This document shows positions 44,039 to 53,062 of a DNA stretch of 64,000 bases, piece after piece. Origin of the DNA: Pseudogracilibacillus sp037892545 (GTDB lineage Bacteria; Bacillota; Bacilli; Bacillales; Amphibacillaceae); NCBI RefSeq assembly GCF_037892545.1, contig NZ_JBBKBG010000001.1, forward strand, positions 208,096 through 272,095, written 5' to 3'. Each line of letters starts with the position of its first letter. The first letter of the stretch is position 1. Position numbers and translations under genes: made by a program. The notes below the pieces were generated by a model that made no database searches, was not told where the DNA came from, and saw only the letters and a program-made list of their open reading frames with translations.

Positions 44039-44915
44039 TGCAAAGCTCCTCCTTTAACATCGGGAAACCTAATTTTTCTCGTTCTGCCACATATGCTTGT
44101 GAAATACTACGTGCTAAATTTCGTACTCTCGCAATGTACCCCGTTCTTTCTGTCACACTAATTACTCCTCTGGCATCCAGTAAGTTAAATGTATGGGAAC
44201 ACTTCAATACGTAATCATATGCAGGGAAGATTAATCCTTTTTCCATCGTTACACGTGCTTCTTCTTCATAAAGTGTAAATAATTCAAATAATGTTTCCGT
44301 ATTAGATGTTTCAAACGCATATGTTGAATGTTCAAACTCCGGTTGTAAAAAGATATCACGGTATGTGACACCGTTGACCCACTCTAGATCAAAAACATTT
44401 TCCTTATCTTGAATATAGGACGCTAATCGTTCAATACCGTATGTCAATTCTACTGCAACTGGATTTGCTTCTAATCCACCAACTTGTTGGAAATATGTAA
44501 ACTGTGTTATTTCCATTCCATCTAACCAAACTTCCCAACCAAGTCCTGCTGCCCCTAATGTTGGGTTTTCCCAGTTATCTTCAACAAATCGAATATCATG
44601 TTCTAACGGATTAATTCCTAATGCAACTAAAGAATTTAAATATAAATCTTGAATATTATCTGGAGACGGCTTCATGATTACTTGGTATTGATGGTGTTGA
44701 TATAGTCGATTTGGATTTTCTCCATAACGACCATCATCAGGACGTCTCGATGGTTCAACATATGCTACATTCCACGGCTCAGGTCCTAAGCTTCTTAGTA
44801 ATGTCATAGGTGACATCGTTCCTGCTCCTTTTTCCGTATCATATGCTTGCATTAAAATACAGTTTTGCTTTGACCAATAATTTTGTAATGTTAAAATCAT
44901 TTCTTGAATATTCAT
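44031..44915 (-). CDS. glyQ: Glycyl-tRNA synthetase alpha subunit
   Basis: A 294-residue class II catalytic subunit; MRWG-type motifs are not in this subunit, but motif 2/3 elements RRPDDGRYGENPNR, QFTYFQQVGG and ELTYGIERL are. ATG at 44915 follows CGAGGAGTTAAT. The longer reading would run into the T-box terminator. First gene of the glyQS operon. Confidence 0.97.
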   Translation of the reverse strand: MNIQEMILTLQNYWSKQNCILMQAYDTEKGAGTMSPMTLLRSLGPEPWNVAYVEPSRRPDDGRYGENPNRLYQHHQYQVIMKPSPDNIQDLYLNSLVALGINPLEHDIRFVEDNWENPTLGAAGLGWEVWLDGMEITQFTYFQQVGGLEANPVAVELTYGIERLASYIQDKENVFDLEWVNGVTYRDIFLQPEFEHSTYAFETSNTETLFELFTLYEEEARVTMEKGLIFPAYDYVLKCSHTFNLLDARGVISVTERTGYIARVRNLARSISQAYVAEREKLGFPMLKEELCNE

Positions 44916-44942
44916 ATTAACTCCTCGCTTTCTCATATTAAA

Positions 44943-45165
44943 AAATCCGTCCCTATGTCTTCTTATTTTAGAATAAAAAGACATAGGGACGGATTCTTGC
45001 CCGCGGTTCCACCCTATTTGCCTTACAATTGTAAAGCCACTTTAGATGTTATTACGTGCTCCAGGGTGCCTTTCTATATTGTACTATCACCCAGCTCACA
45101 CTATCCTGGACTCGCTAAAAATAGGTCACAATATGTACTTTTCCCTTTCTTCGCATACAATTATC
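44943..45165 (-). promoter_or_regulatory. Glycine T-box riboswitch controlling glyQS
   Basis: Minus strand carries the T-box core AGGGTGGAACCGCG (45002-45015), an upstream stem I (ATATTGT / ACAATAT pair with the AG-bulge region), and a terminator stem AATCCGTCCCTATGTC / GACATAGGGACGGATT with a T-run (44943-44998). GGC in AGAAAGGCACCC on the 3' side of stem I is the likely specifier (Gly). Uncharged tRNA-Gly would stabilise the antiterminator. Confidence 0.93.
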
Positions 45166-45207
45166 TTTATCATACAAAAAAAGAATGATAAATGCAAATT
45201 TTTTCGT

Positions 45208-45951
45208 TTATTTTAATTTATCGAGTTGTTCTAAAAATCGCTTAGACCTTAATGTATAACTACCAAATCGATCATAATATGCATCGAGTAGTCGTCGCAT
45301 CATTAAAATGTTTTCTTCCTTTACTGAAATATTCCCAACTCTCTCTAATGAAACAGACTGTAAGACTGGTAATAACTTCTGTAAAGCTTTATTTAATGTA
45401 ATTGCATACGGATCAACACTTTGACATCGTACACAAAGTACACCACCTTCCTGAATAGAAAAGGCAAATGGGCCTTCTTTTTCCCCACATTGCATACAAT
45501 GATCCAATACTGGTTTAAATCCACCTTTTTCAAACATCTTCAATTCAAACATCATGATTGGTATAAAATAAGCGTCATGATCATTGATCCAAGTTAATGT
45601 TAGTAAAAGTTCTTTAAATAAAAAGACATCTCGTTCTTTTTCTTCTGTAAATTTCTCAAGCAATTCAACAATATAAGATGCATAGGCAGTTTTTTCAATA
45701 TCTTCCCTTATCTTCCGAAATGATTGCAATACACTTGCTTGTTGTACAGTACTCAACCCTTTTGGCATATACGCTTGAAAATCACCATAAATAAAAGGTT
45801 GTGAAACAGCACTAAGACGGCTTTTCGGCTTGTTTGCCCCTCGACAAAGTGCTGTTATTTTACCAACTTGTTTTGTATAGATTGTAATTATTTTATGTGT
45901 TTCTCCGTAATCACGACTTCTTAAAACAATTCCTTCTAATTGTCTTAACAT
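45208..45951 (-). CDS. recO: DNA repair protein RecO
   Basis: A 247-residue recombination mediator: N-terminal OB fold (LEGIVLRSRDYGETHKI), helical domain, and zinc knuckle CMQC...CVRC. It loads RecA with RecR. The ATG at 45951 is chosen over one six bases upstream because AAAGGGG is then seven bases away. yqzL precedes it and era follows the same arrangement as in B. subtilis. Confidence 0.95.
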   Translation of the reverse strand: MLRQLEGIVLRSRDYGETHKIITIYTKQVGKITALCRGANKPKSRLSAVSQPFIYGDFQAYMPKGLSTVQQASVLQSFRKIREDIEKTAYASYIVELLEKFTEEKERDVFLFKELLLTLTWINDHDAYFIPIMMFELKMFEKGGFKPVLDHCMQCGEKEGPFAFSIQEGGVLCVRCQSVDPYAITLNKALQKLLPVLQSVSLERVGNISVKEENILMMRRLLDAYYDRFGSYTLRSKRFLEQLDKLK

Positions 45952-45963
45952 GTGCATGCCCCT

Positions 45964-46122
45964 TTATGCTTGTTTATTTACTTCGGGCTTCAGAGAAACG
46001 ATGTGCTTACTTATGTTTGGTTCATACGGTCTGTTATCATCACTAGCTTCCATTTTTTTTAACAATAAATATGCTTCAACGTTTCCTGTTTGTAAAAATA
46101 CTTTCCACATTTTTTGGTGCAC
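45964..46122 (-). CDS. yqzL: YqzL family small protein
   Basis: Fifty-two residues starting at GTG 46122, eight bases after AAAGGAC. The core MWKVFLQTGNVEAYLLLKKM matches the conserved start of B. subtilis YqzL (WKVFSQTGNVDTYLLFKELE, recalled). It sits between era and recO as in B. subtilis. Function unknown. Confidence 0.85.
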   Translation of the reverse strand: MHQKMWKVFLQTGNVEAYLLLKKMEASDDNRPYEPNISKHIVSLKPEVNKQA

Positions 46123-46227
46123 AGAAAATCGTCCTTTCTATATTTTATTGTATTACATAAATATTGCTTTCCTTATAATTTTTTCCTACAGTACGTAAAA
46201 CATAAGTTATAAAATTTACCAATCAGT

Positions 46228-47124
46228 TTATTCTGTATCAAAGCCAAATTTCGTTAAACTTGATGGTTTATTACGCCAATCTTTTTCTACCTTCACCCAT
46301 AGTTCTAAAAAGACCTTTTCATTTAACATTTTCTCAATATCAAGTCTAGCTTCTTTTCCAATCTTCTTTAACATGGAGCCTTTCTTCCCGATTAAAATTC
46401 CTTTTTGAGAAGATCTTTCGGTAATGATTAATGCTTGAATATGAACTTTTCCATGCTCAGATATAGAAAAGTTTTCCACGACAACATTAATGGAATGTGG
46501 TACTTCTTCTTCGGTATGATGTAATACTTTTTCTCGAATCAATTCACTAACTAAAAATCGTTCTGTTTTATCTGTTAATGCATCTTCATCAAAATATTTC
46601 GGACCTTCTGGTAACCTTTGTTGTATAAGAGAAATTAATTTCTGTACATTATTTCCATTCAGTGCGGAAATTGGAATAATTTCAGCGAAATCAAATTGTT
46701 CTTTATACGTTGCAATCAATGGGAATAATGCATCCGGATGTATGAGGTCTACTTTATTAAGGAGTAAAAACACAGGTACATCTGCTTTTTTTAATTTTTC
46801 CATAATAAATTGATCGCCTCGACCTATTCCTTCATTTGCGTTCACGACGAAAAGAATGAGATCAACGTCTGAAATGGTTTGTAAAGACACATCGACCATA
46901 TAATCCCCTAAACGATGTTTCGGTTTATGGACTCCTGGTGTATCAATAAACACAATTTGTCCAATATCGTCTGAATAAATCCCTTGAATCGCATGTCTCG
47001 TCGTTTGAATTTTATCGCTTATAATAGAAATTTTTTCCCCGATAATTTGATTTAGTAATGTTGATTTTCCTACATTTGGTCGTCCGATCATCGTTACGAA
47101 CCCTGATACATGTTTCTCTTCCAT
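46228..47124 (-). CDS. era: GTPase Era
   Basis: A 298-residue GTPase for 30S maturation. G1 GRPNVGKST, G3 DTPGVH, G4 NKVD, then a C-terminal KH domain with GILIGKKGSMLKKIG that binds the 16S 3' end. In B. subtilis cdd lies between dgkA and era; here the 114-base gap holds no gene. Confidence 0.97.
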   Translation of the reverse strand: MEEKHVSGFVTMIGRPNVGKSTLLNQIIGEKISIISDKIQTTRHAIQGIYSDDIGQIVFIDTPGVHKPKHRLGDYMVDVSLQTISDVDLILFVVNANEGIGRGDQFIMEKLKKADVPVFLLLNKVDLIHPDALFPLIATYKEQFDFAEIIPISALNGNNVQKLISLIQQRLPEGPKYFDEDALTDKTERFLVSELIREKVLHHTEEEVPHSINVVVENFSISEHGKVHIQALIITERSSQKGILIGKKGSMLKKIGKEARLDIEKMLNEKVFLELWVKVEKDWRNKPSSLTKFGFDTE

Positions 47125-47238
47125 AACTTCCTCCTAAGTTGTCCTAGCTTTGTTTACATTTTACTACAAATTTAAAATAGTGCTACCATTTCGACAAAAC
47201 TTCTTATAAAATGATGAGGTATATAACGTTTTTACAAA

Positions 47239-47610
47239 TTAAATCCCGAAGAATGCGAACATCTTCGGGATAAAAATAAGACTACCAATGATTATACTAC
47301 CAATTGCTGCCACTAACACCGCTCCAGCAGCCATATCTTTAATGATTTTTGCCTCTACAGAAATTTCTGGCTTCACATAATCAATGATTCGTTCACAAAC
47401 ACTATTCATCATTTCTAACGCAAAAACGAGTACGATAACAATTGTAATGGTGACCCATTCCAAACGTGAAATTTGAAAAACAAATCCAAAACATATCGCA
47501 AATAATGCCATTATACAATGGATACGCATATTTTTTTCTCGTTTTATTACTTGTATGATCCCGTTCCAAGCAAAAGATAGACCAATTCCTTTCTTCTTAT
47601 CCTCTTTCAA
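47239..47610 (-). CDS. dgkA: Undecaprenol kinase / diacylglycerol kinase family DgkA
   Basis: A 123-residue membrane kinase with three helices (about 32-49, 55-75, 97-117) and the family signature LEMMNSVCERIIDYV followed by AKIIKDMAAGAV. The Gram-positive form phosphorylates undecaprenol for wall lipid recycling. It overlaps ybeY by 14 bases. Confidence 0.94.
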   Translation of the reverse strand: MKEDKKKGIGLSFAWNGIIQVIKREKNMRIHCIMALFAICFGFVFQISRLEWVTITIVIVLVFALEMMNSVCERIIDYVKPEISVEAKIIKDMAAGAVLVAAIGSIIIGSLIFIPKMFAFFGI

Positions 47611-48052
47611 GTTGAAACTCCTGTAAAATTTGTTCTTGTTTTCCGAACATTATTTTCTCCTCTTCCTCATCATCATGTGTGTATCCAATCAAATGAAGAA
47701 ATCCATGAATAGCTAAAAAAGCTAACTCTCGTTCAAATGGATGGTTATATCTTTCTGCTTGTTCTTTCACTTTATCAATGGAAATGATGATATCACCAAT
47801 CATTAATGGTAAGTGTTCGCTCACTTGATTAAAATCCTCTACCATCGGAAAAGATAACACATCTGTCGCATAATCTTTTTGACGATAAGATTTATTCAGT
47901 TGCTGAATGGCATCATTATCAACAATAACGATAGAGACTTCAGCATTTTGTTGTAATGCTTCTTTTTCTGCAGCATACGTTACAATTTTTTGGAGCAATT
48001 GACGATCTTTTTCTCTCAACTGCCCTGTTTCATCTGTTAAATCTATATGCAT
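47597..48052 (-). CDS. ybeY: rRNA maturation RNase YbeY
   Basis: A 151-residue UPF0054 metalloprotein. Zinc motif HGFLHLIGYTH gives the H-x3-H-x5-H ligand pattern; the residue before the last His is Thr where Asp is common. It trims 16S rRNA 3' ends. It ends inside dgkA and starts two bases after pgpH, showing tight coupling. Confidence 0.95.
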   Translation of the reverse strand: MHIDLTDETGQLREKDRQLLQKIVTYAAEKEALQQNAEVSIVIVDNDAIQQLNKSYRQKDYATDVLSFPMVEDFNQVSEHLPLMIGDIIISIDKVKEQAERYNHPFERELAFLAIHGFLHLIGYTHDDEEEEKIMFGKQEQILQEFQLERG

Positions 48053-48054
48053 GT

Positions 48055-50163
48055 TTATTCCTCCTTATCGGGATATTGGATTCTCGAATGAAATATTCCT
48101 TGTAATGTTGTACAAACCGTCTTGCGAATGGTATGAATTTCTTTCATTGTTAAAGGTGTTTCATCAAATTGACCATCTAATAATTTATTATTAACGATAC
48201 TTTGAACAATATTTGCAATCTTTTCGTTGGAAGGTTCAGCAAGCGAACGTACTGCCGCTTCCGTCGCATCACAAATGGAAATAACACCGGCTTCTTTTGT
48301 TTGTGGTCTAGGACCAGGATAGCGAAAATCTGCCTCGTTTACTGATTCTCCTTCTTTCTCTGCCATACGATAAAAATATTCGACTAAAGATGTCCCATGA
48401 TGTTGTAAACAAATATCGATGATTTCTTTTGGTAATTGTTCCTTTTTTAACATTTCCGCACCGTTTGTTACATGACCAATAATTATTTCCGCACTTTCTT
48501 TTGCAGAAATAAAATCATGTGGATTTTTAATACCAACTTGGTTTTCAATAAAATAGTATGGGTTCACTGTTTTTCCGATATCATGATAATACGAACCTAC
48601 TCTTGCTAATAATCCATTTGCGCCAATTTCTTCACATGCTGTTTCACTTAAATTGGCAACCATAACAGAGTGATGGTACGTACCTGGAGCATCTTGTAAA
48701 ATTTTTCGTAATAATGGTTGATTTGGATTTGCCAAATGTAATAACTTACTGTCTGTTAAAATACCTAACCCAGTTTCAAAGAAAGGCATTAAACCAATCG
48801 TAAGAACGACAGATAAAATTGCCGCCGCTACGCCAAAACTCGCATGGATGATAAAATCTACAAAATAATATGGTTGAAATGAAAGGAATAAAAAGAGCAT
48901 AACCGTCATAACATTTACTATAGCCATTCCAAATGCAGTTTTTATAATCGACATACGATCTCTAACATCTCTTAACAAATAAATACCTGCCAACTGGAAA
49001 AATATAAAATATAAAAATGCTTCAATATTTAATGAGCCCGGTATTTCTCCATTAAAAATAATGCTTCCTAAAATCGCGTAAACAATCGCCAATATAATCG
49101 CTAAACGTTCATATATTAAAAGACGAATAAGTAAAACACCTGTTGCGACAGGAACTAATAAAAAGACAGACTGTAATTGATCTGTATATAAACTCATTAT
49201 TTTCATGAGCGTAATCGTAATAATACTTATAAAAAGAACTGCAATTGTTTTTGCTGGGGTTAAATGTTGACGACGATACAAGCGATTTAATTCATACGTA
49301 ATAATACTTAATAATAAGGCGGCAAAAATCAATAGCCCTATCGCAGGTAATATTTGATTACCACGATTTAACAACCCGACTAACTGTAATTCTTCATAAA
49401 TTTCATTTGTTACAATTTGTCCTTCACGAACGATAATATCCCCGCTACGAATCATAACAGGCTCTACTCCACTAGCAGCTTCATTTCTTGCTTCCATCGT
49501 TTTTTCAATATCAAAAAAGGAATTTTCTACGACAGAAAAATCAATTAGCTCCTTAAATGCATCCTTTGTTTCGTCTTCTAAAGAGGAATATTTTAAAATA
49601 GATTTTACTTCTTCTTTGGCACTTTGAATGTTTTCAATTCGAACACCATTATTTAATGTTTTTTCTACAGATTGAATAAATATTTTCTTCGCTTTCGTCC
49701 GGTCTTTCACATCTAAACGAAACAATTGCATAAAAACAACTTCATCTATTTCATTAATTAATTCCTCTGATAATATTTCTTCTAATTGTGTTGTCTTATC
49801 TTCTAGCGAAATTGGCGTTTTTTTAGTGTCTTCTTTTTCTATCGTTTCAATCGCGTCAAACAGTTCCTCTATTAATCCTACTTGTTCTTCTGTAATTTCT
49901 TCCGATACCGTATACCTGTCCACCACATTTGAAACCGTTTCTCGCATTTTTCTATCTGTTTCTACTTCATTTTCAACTGTAATTGGTGAACGTATCGTTT
50001 CCTTCGCCCTGTCAAATCGCTCAATGTCATATGTTTTTGTATATACATTATTAATCGTAATGACAAAAATAAAGGCAAGTAAAATAAACATAGGTAAATA
50101 AATCGCAATCGCTTTGGATTCACTATTAAAAATAGAGAATAATTTGTCGATAAACTTTTTCAT
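48055..50163 (-). CDS. pgpH: Cyclic-di-AMP phosphodiesterase PgpH
   Basis: A 702-residue protein: one N-terminal helix, a 7TMR-HDED extracellular domain (about 45-270), seven membrane helices (about 275-455) and a cytosolic HD domain with YHHSVMVANLSE, YHDIGK and QHHG. It hydrolyses c-di-AMP. The synthase disA/cdaA is not in the window. It matches yqfF in B. subtilis. Confidence 0.95.
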   Translation of the reverse strand: MKKFIDKLFSIFNSESKAIAIYLPMFILLAFIFVITINNVYTKTYDIERFDRAKETIRSPITVENEVETDRKMRETVSNVVDRYTVSEEITEEQVGLIEELFDAIETIEKEDTKKTPISLEDKTTQLEEILSEELINEIDEVVFMQLFRLDVKDRTKAKKIFIQSVEKTLNNGVRIENIQSAKEEVKSILKYSSLEDETKDAFKELIDFSVVENSFFDIEKTMEARNEAASGVEPVMIRSGDIIVREGQIVTNEIYEELQLVGLLNRGNQILPAIGLLIFAALLLSIITYELNRLYRRQHLTPAKTIAVLFISIITITLMKIMSLYTDQLQSVFLLVPVATGVLLIRLLIYERLAIILAIVYAILGSIIFNGEIPGSLNIEAFLYFIFFQLAGIYLLRDVRDRMSIIKTAFGMAIVNVMTVMLFLFLSFQPYYFVDFIIHASFGVAAAILSVVLTIGLMPFFETGLGILTDSKLLHLANPNQPLLRKILQDAPGTYHHSVMVANLSETACEEIGANGLLARVGSYYHDIGKTVNPYYFIENQVGIKNPHDFISAKESAEIIIGHVTNGAEMLKKEQLPKEIIDICLQHHGTSLVEYFYRMAEKEGESVNEADFRYPGPRPQTKEAGVISICDATEAAVRSLAEPSNEKIANIVQSIVNNKLLDGQFDETPLTMKEIHTIRKTVCTTLQGIFHSRIQYPDKEE

Positions 50164-50188
50164 TGGTATTCACCTCAAGTAAGGGCAA

Positions 50189-51145
50189 TTATGTATCTTT
50201 TTTATCATATGCTGCAATAATCTTTTGGACTAATGGGTGTCTCACAACATCTGATTCATTTAAATAAATAAAAGCAATATCTGATACATCTTTTAAAATA
50301 TTATTTGCTTTTATCAGTCCTGACTGTACCCCTTTAGGTAAATCAATTTGGGTAACATCTCCAGTAATGACCATTTTAGCTCCAAAACCAAGACGAGTTA
50401 AAAACATTTTCATTTGTTCTGGAGTTGTGTTTTGTGCTTCATCTAAAATTACGAAAGCATTATCCAATGTACGCCCACGCATATATGCTAACGGTGCAAT
50501 TTCAATTATTTCCTTTTCAATTAACCTAGCTGCCTGTTCCTTTCCTAACACATCATTTAATCCATCATATAGTGGTCGTAAATAAGGATCTACTTTTTCT
50601 TTTAAATCTCCAGGTAAAAAACCTAAACTTTCACCCGCCTCGACAGCTGGTCGTGTTAAAACGATTCTTTTTACTTCTCCTTTTTTCAAAGCATCTACCG
50701 CTTTTACAACAGCCAAATATGTTTTACCTGTCCCGGCAGGACCAATACCAAAAACAAGATCATGATGGTGCATGGCATCAATATAAGTTTTTTGTCCGAG
50801 CGTTTTTACACGAATAGATTTCCCTTTAGCATTTTTTGTTATTTCGTCTTCAAATAATGTTTCAAATTGTTCAATATTTCCTTCTTTCGCTAATTTAATC
50901 GCATATACGACATCTCGTTCTGTAATGGTTAATCCTTTTCGAATAATTTGTAATAAACTATGTAAAATAACTTGAACAAGTGCGGGATCTTCACCAGAAA
51001 CACTTACTTGTTCTCCACGTGTCACAATTTCCACTTTTAATTGCGCTTCAATTAATCGTAAAAATTTATCATTCGTTCCAAATAATTCTCTTGCTTCATT
51101 CACATCGTTCAAATGTAAATTTATTTGTTCTAAATGTTCTGACAT
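50189..51145 (-). CDS. phoH: PhoH-family ATPase
   Basis: A 318-residue PhoH-like protein with N-terminal KH-like region and a P-loop ATPase core: GPAGTGKTYLAV, RPAVEAGESLGFLPGDL, FVILDEAQNTTPEQMK, ITGDVTQIDLP. A role in RNA metabolism near YbeY is inferred from conserved clustering. 25 bases precede pgpH. Confidence 0.94.
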   Translation of the reverse strand: MSEHLEQINLHLNDVNEARELFGTNDKFLRLIEAQLKVEIVTRGEQVSVSGEDPALVQVILHSLLQIIRKGLTITERDVVYAIKLAKEGNIEQFETLFEDEITKNAKGKSIRVKTLGQKTYIDAMHHHDLVFGIGPAGTGKTYLAVVKAVDALKKGEVKRIVLTRPAVEAGESLGFLPGDLKEKVDPYLRPLYDGLNDVLGKEQAARLIEKEIIEIAPLAYMRGRTLDNAFVILDEAQNTTPEQMKMFLTRLGFGAKMVITGDVTQIDLPKGVQSGLIKANNILKDVSDIAFIYLNESDVVRHPLVQKIIAAYDKKDT

Positions 51146-51165
51146 GCTTTTACTCCTTTATCCAT

Positions 51166-52356
51166 TTAACGTTTATGATGAATCTTTTTCGGTGACGCAA
51201 TATTCTCTGTCACACTAACATACAAGTTCCATTTTACCTTACCATTGACCTGTTCTTCATGCAAAACATAGTATTTCTTTATTTTAACATGTTTACCTAA
51301 GTTTTTCTTCAAATATTTTGTGATATAATGGGTCATTCGTTTTTTCAATTGATCCTTTGATACACTATTTTCAATAGGTTCTTTCTTATAAAAATATAGT
51401 TCATTTATTTCTACTGGCCAATTCGGAAGGAATTTCCACTTATTTTTCAGCATCATTTCCTCTTTTTTTGATGCATAAGAGTGAAACACATTCCCCCAAA
51501 TAGGAATCTCCCAATTATTTACCCGTAATCGATATTGATGTGCATTTATTCCTACAATTTGTTCTTTATATTGTTCGACTGGCATAGAAATATTCATTTC
51601 ATACCATGTTGTTGCATATACAGCACCTTCAGCATGTACATAATGTTTTATATCCTCATCTTCATCACTCATTATTTCACCAGATACGAGTATATCGCCT
51701 TTTTCCACCACTTCATAGCGATTGACGAGCATATCACCTTGCACAATAAATGCTTTTTCAATCACACCTGATTTTTTAGCGACTAAATGTTGTGGAGGCT
51801 TGTGTTGTTCTTCCGGTTCCACCTTTTTCTCTTCTACATCTATCCAATATGTATTGCCACTTCTTTCAATTTGAATATGTTGTATAGAATGTAACTGATC
51901 AATAATATGTTGTTCCATTTGCTTAGGATGATCTAAAGACGGGATCCATGCCCATTTTTGTAAACCTATGTTTTTTATTTCCTTCTCAATTTCTTTTTCG
52001 ATATATTTAGGCATTGAATTATAACGAACATCTAATACGACAAATTGTAATAACAATAAAAACACAGACGACAGAACGAGTGTAACGACCCATTCCTTTT
52101 TATATAAAAATCGCTTTACATAATATGTGATTCCAGTTTGTCCGACGATTGTAACTGGAATCGATGCCTCTTCCATCAAATGAGCTATTTTATGCCAATC
52201 TTTCCGTAAAATTTTGATAGACCAATTTTCTTTCTCTAATATACACAATTGATAAAATGGAACATTCATTTCATAACACTTCTTTAAAAAACGTTCGATA
52301 TGTTTATTATGTATGTGTAAATGATATGCTCCGAATATCACTTTATGAAATTTCAT
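51166..52356 (-). CDS. yqfD: Sporulation protein YqfD
   Basis: A 396-residue bitopic membrane protein; the single helix is around 92-112, with a large extracellular domain having KSGVIEKAFIVQGDMLVNRYEVVEKGDILVSG-type blocks that mark the YqfD family. It is required for efficient sporulation in B. subtilis. There it follows yqfC; no yqfC homolog is present in the 104-base gap upstream. A sigma-E-like -10 is found upstream. Confidence 0.9.
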   Translation of the reverse strand: MKFHKVIFGAYHLHIHNKHIERFLKKCYEMNVPFYQLCILEKENWSIKILRKDWHKIAHLMEEASIPVTIVGQTGITYYVKRFLYKKEWVVTLVLSSVFLLLLQFVVLDVRYNSMPKYIEKEIEKEIKNIGLQKWAWIPSLDHPKQMEQHIIDQLHSIQHIQIERSGNTYWIDVEEKKVEPEEQHKPPQHLVAKKSGVIEKAFIVQGDMLVNRYEVVEKGDILVSGEIMSDEDEDIKHYVHAEGAVYATTWYEMNISMPVEQYKEQIVGINAHQYRLRVNNWEIPIWGNVFHSYASKKEEMMLKNKWKFLPNWPVEINELYFYKKEPIENSVSKDQLKKRMTHYITKYLKKNLGKHVKIKKYYVLHEEQVNGKVKWNLYVSVTENIASPKKIHHKR

Positions 52357-52376
52357 ATTCTCCCACCTACAATAAC

Positions 52377-52384
52377 AATGTATG
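52377..52384 (-). promoter_or_regulatory. Possible sigma-E -10 element of yqfD
   Basis: Minus strand CATACATT is a near-perfect sigma-E -10, about 21 bases before the ATG. No good -35 stands at the correct distance (a TCATATA lies only seven bases upstream), so support is partial. Confidence 0.4.
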
Positions 52385-52424
52385 GTGTTAGTATATGAAG
52401 TAAATCACAAAGAAAGAACAAAAA

Positions 52425-52454
52425 GAGCTAAGGACATAAGCAAGTCCTCAGCTC
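52425..52454 (-). terminator. Terminator of the floA unit
   Basis: Stem GAGCTAAGGAC / GTCCTCAGCTC with an eight-base loop, followed by TTTTTG on the minus strand; six bases after the stop of the unknown gene. Confidence 0.85.
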
Positions 52455-52460
52455 CTTTCA

Positions 52461-53048
52461 TCATCGTCTTCTTCTATTCATTGGATTCGTATCATATGGC
52501 TTCAAAGCCCTTGGAGGCCCTAGTACTTCAGCCATAATTATTCCTTCTACAATTCCTTCACGTGTCAATTTCTTTTCAATTGCAATCGATACATCTTGTG
52601 TTGCCGCCTTTTTTGAACCTAATAAGGTAGATAAATCTTCTTTGATATCCTCTTTACTTGATTGTGATTGATATTGTGCACGTAATCGTTCATATTTTTT
52701 TTGACGTTGGTCTTCAATTGAATCCAATGTTTCCGTAGCATAATCCGCACGTACGGTAGATTGTCTTTCCTTTTCTTGCGGTGCTTTCTTTTCTTCTGGT
52801 TCTATAAATTGATCAAATTGTTCTTTTAATTGATCTTGCAACTCGGAAAAAGTAGGCATTTTTCGTTCTTTTTGTTCCTTTTGCCTTGATTGCTCAGATT
52901 GATTTGTTCTTCTCTGTTGTCTTTGCTGTTGTTGACGACGTTTTTTCTCCTCTTCTTTTTTGGCAGAATTAAAGAAATTGATAATCGCCGCAACAATAAT
53001 AATGACAAAAAACAAATTCCCAAAAATAAATTCAAAGAAGCTATCCAT
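52461..53048 (-). CDS. Unknown membrane-anchored coiled-coil protein downstream of floA
   Basis: A 195-residue protein. N-terminal membrane helix (about 6-24), a highly charged Gln/Arg/Glu/Lys-rich linker (about 28-130), and a compact C-terminal motif REGIVEGIIMAEVLGPPRAL. The GPPRA motif recurs, as I recall, in small Firmicutes proteins near this locus. The gene lies 14 bases after floA in the same unit, the place of yqfB. A partnership with the FloA scaffold is inference. Confidence 0.7.
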   Translation of the reverse strand: MDSFFEFIFGNLFFVIIIVAAIINFFNSAKKEEEKKRRQQQQRQQRRTNQSEQSRQKEQKERKMPTFSELQDQLKEQFDQFIEPEEKKAPQEKERQSTVRADYATETLDSIEDQRQKKYERLRAQYQSQSSKEDIKEDLSTLLGSKKAATQDVSIAIEKKLTREGIVEGIIMAEVLGPPRALKPYDTNPMNRRRR

Positions 53049-53062
53049 TTTTCGGTGCCTCC

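Noticed and set aside
44916..44984. Longer GlyQ N-terminus starting at 44984
   Set aside because: It would translate the T-box terminator stem; the ATG at 44915 has its own GAGGAG site.
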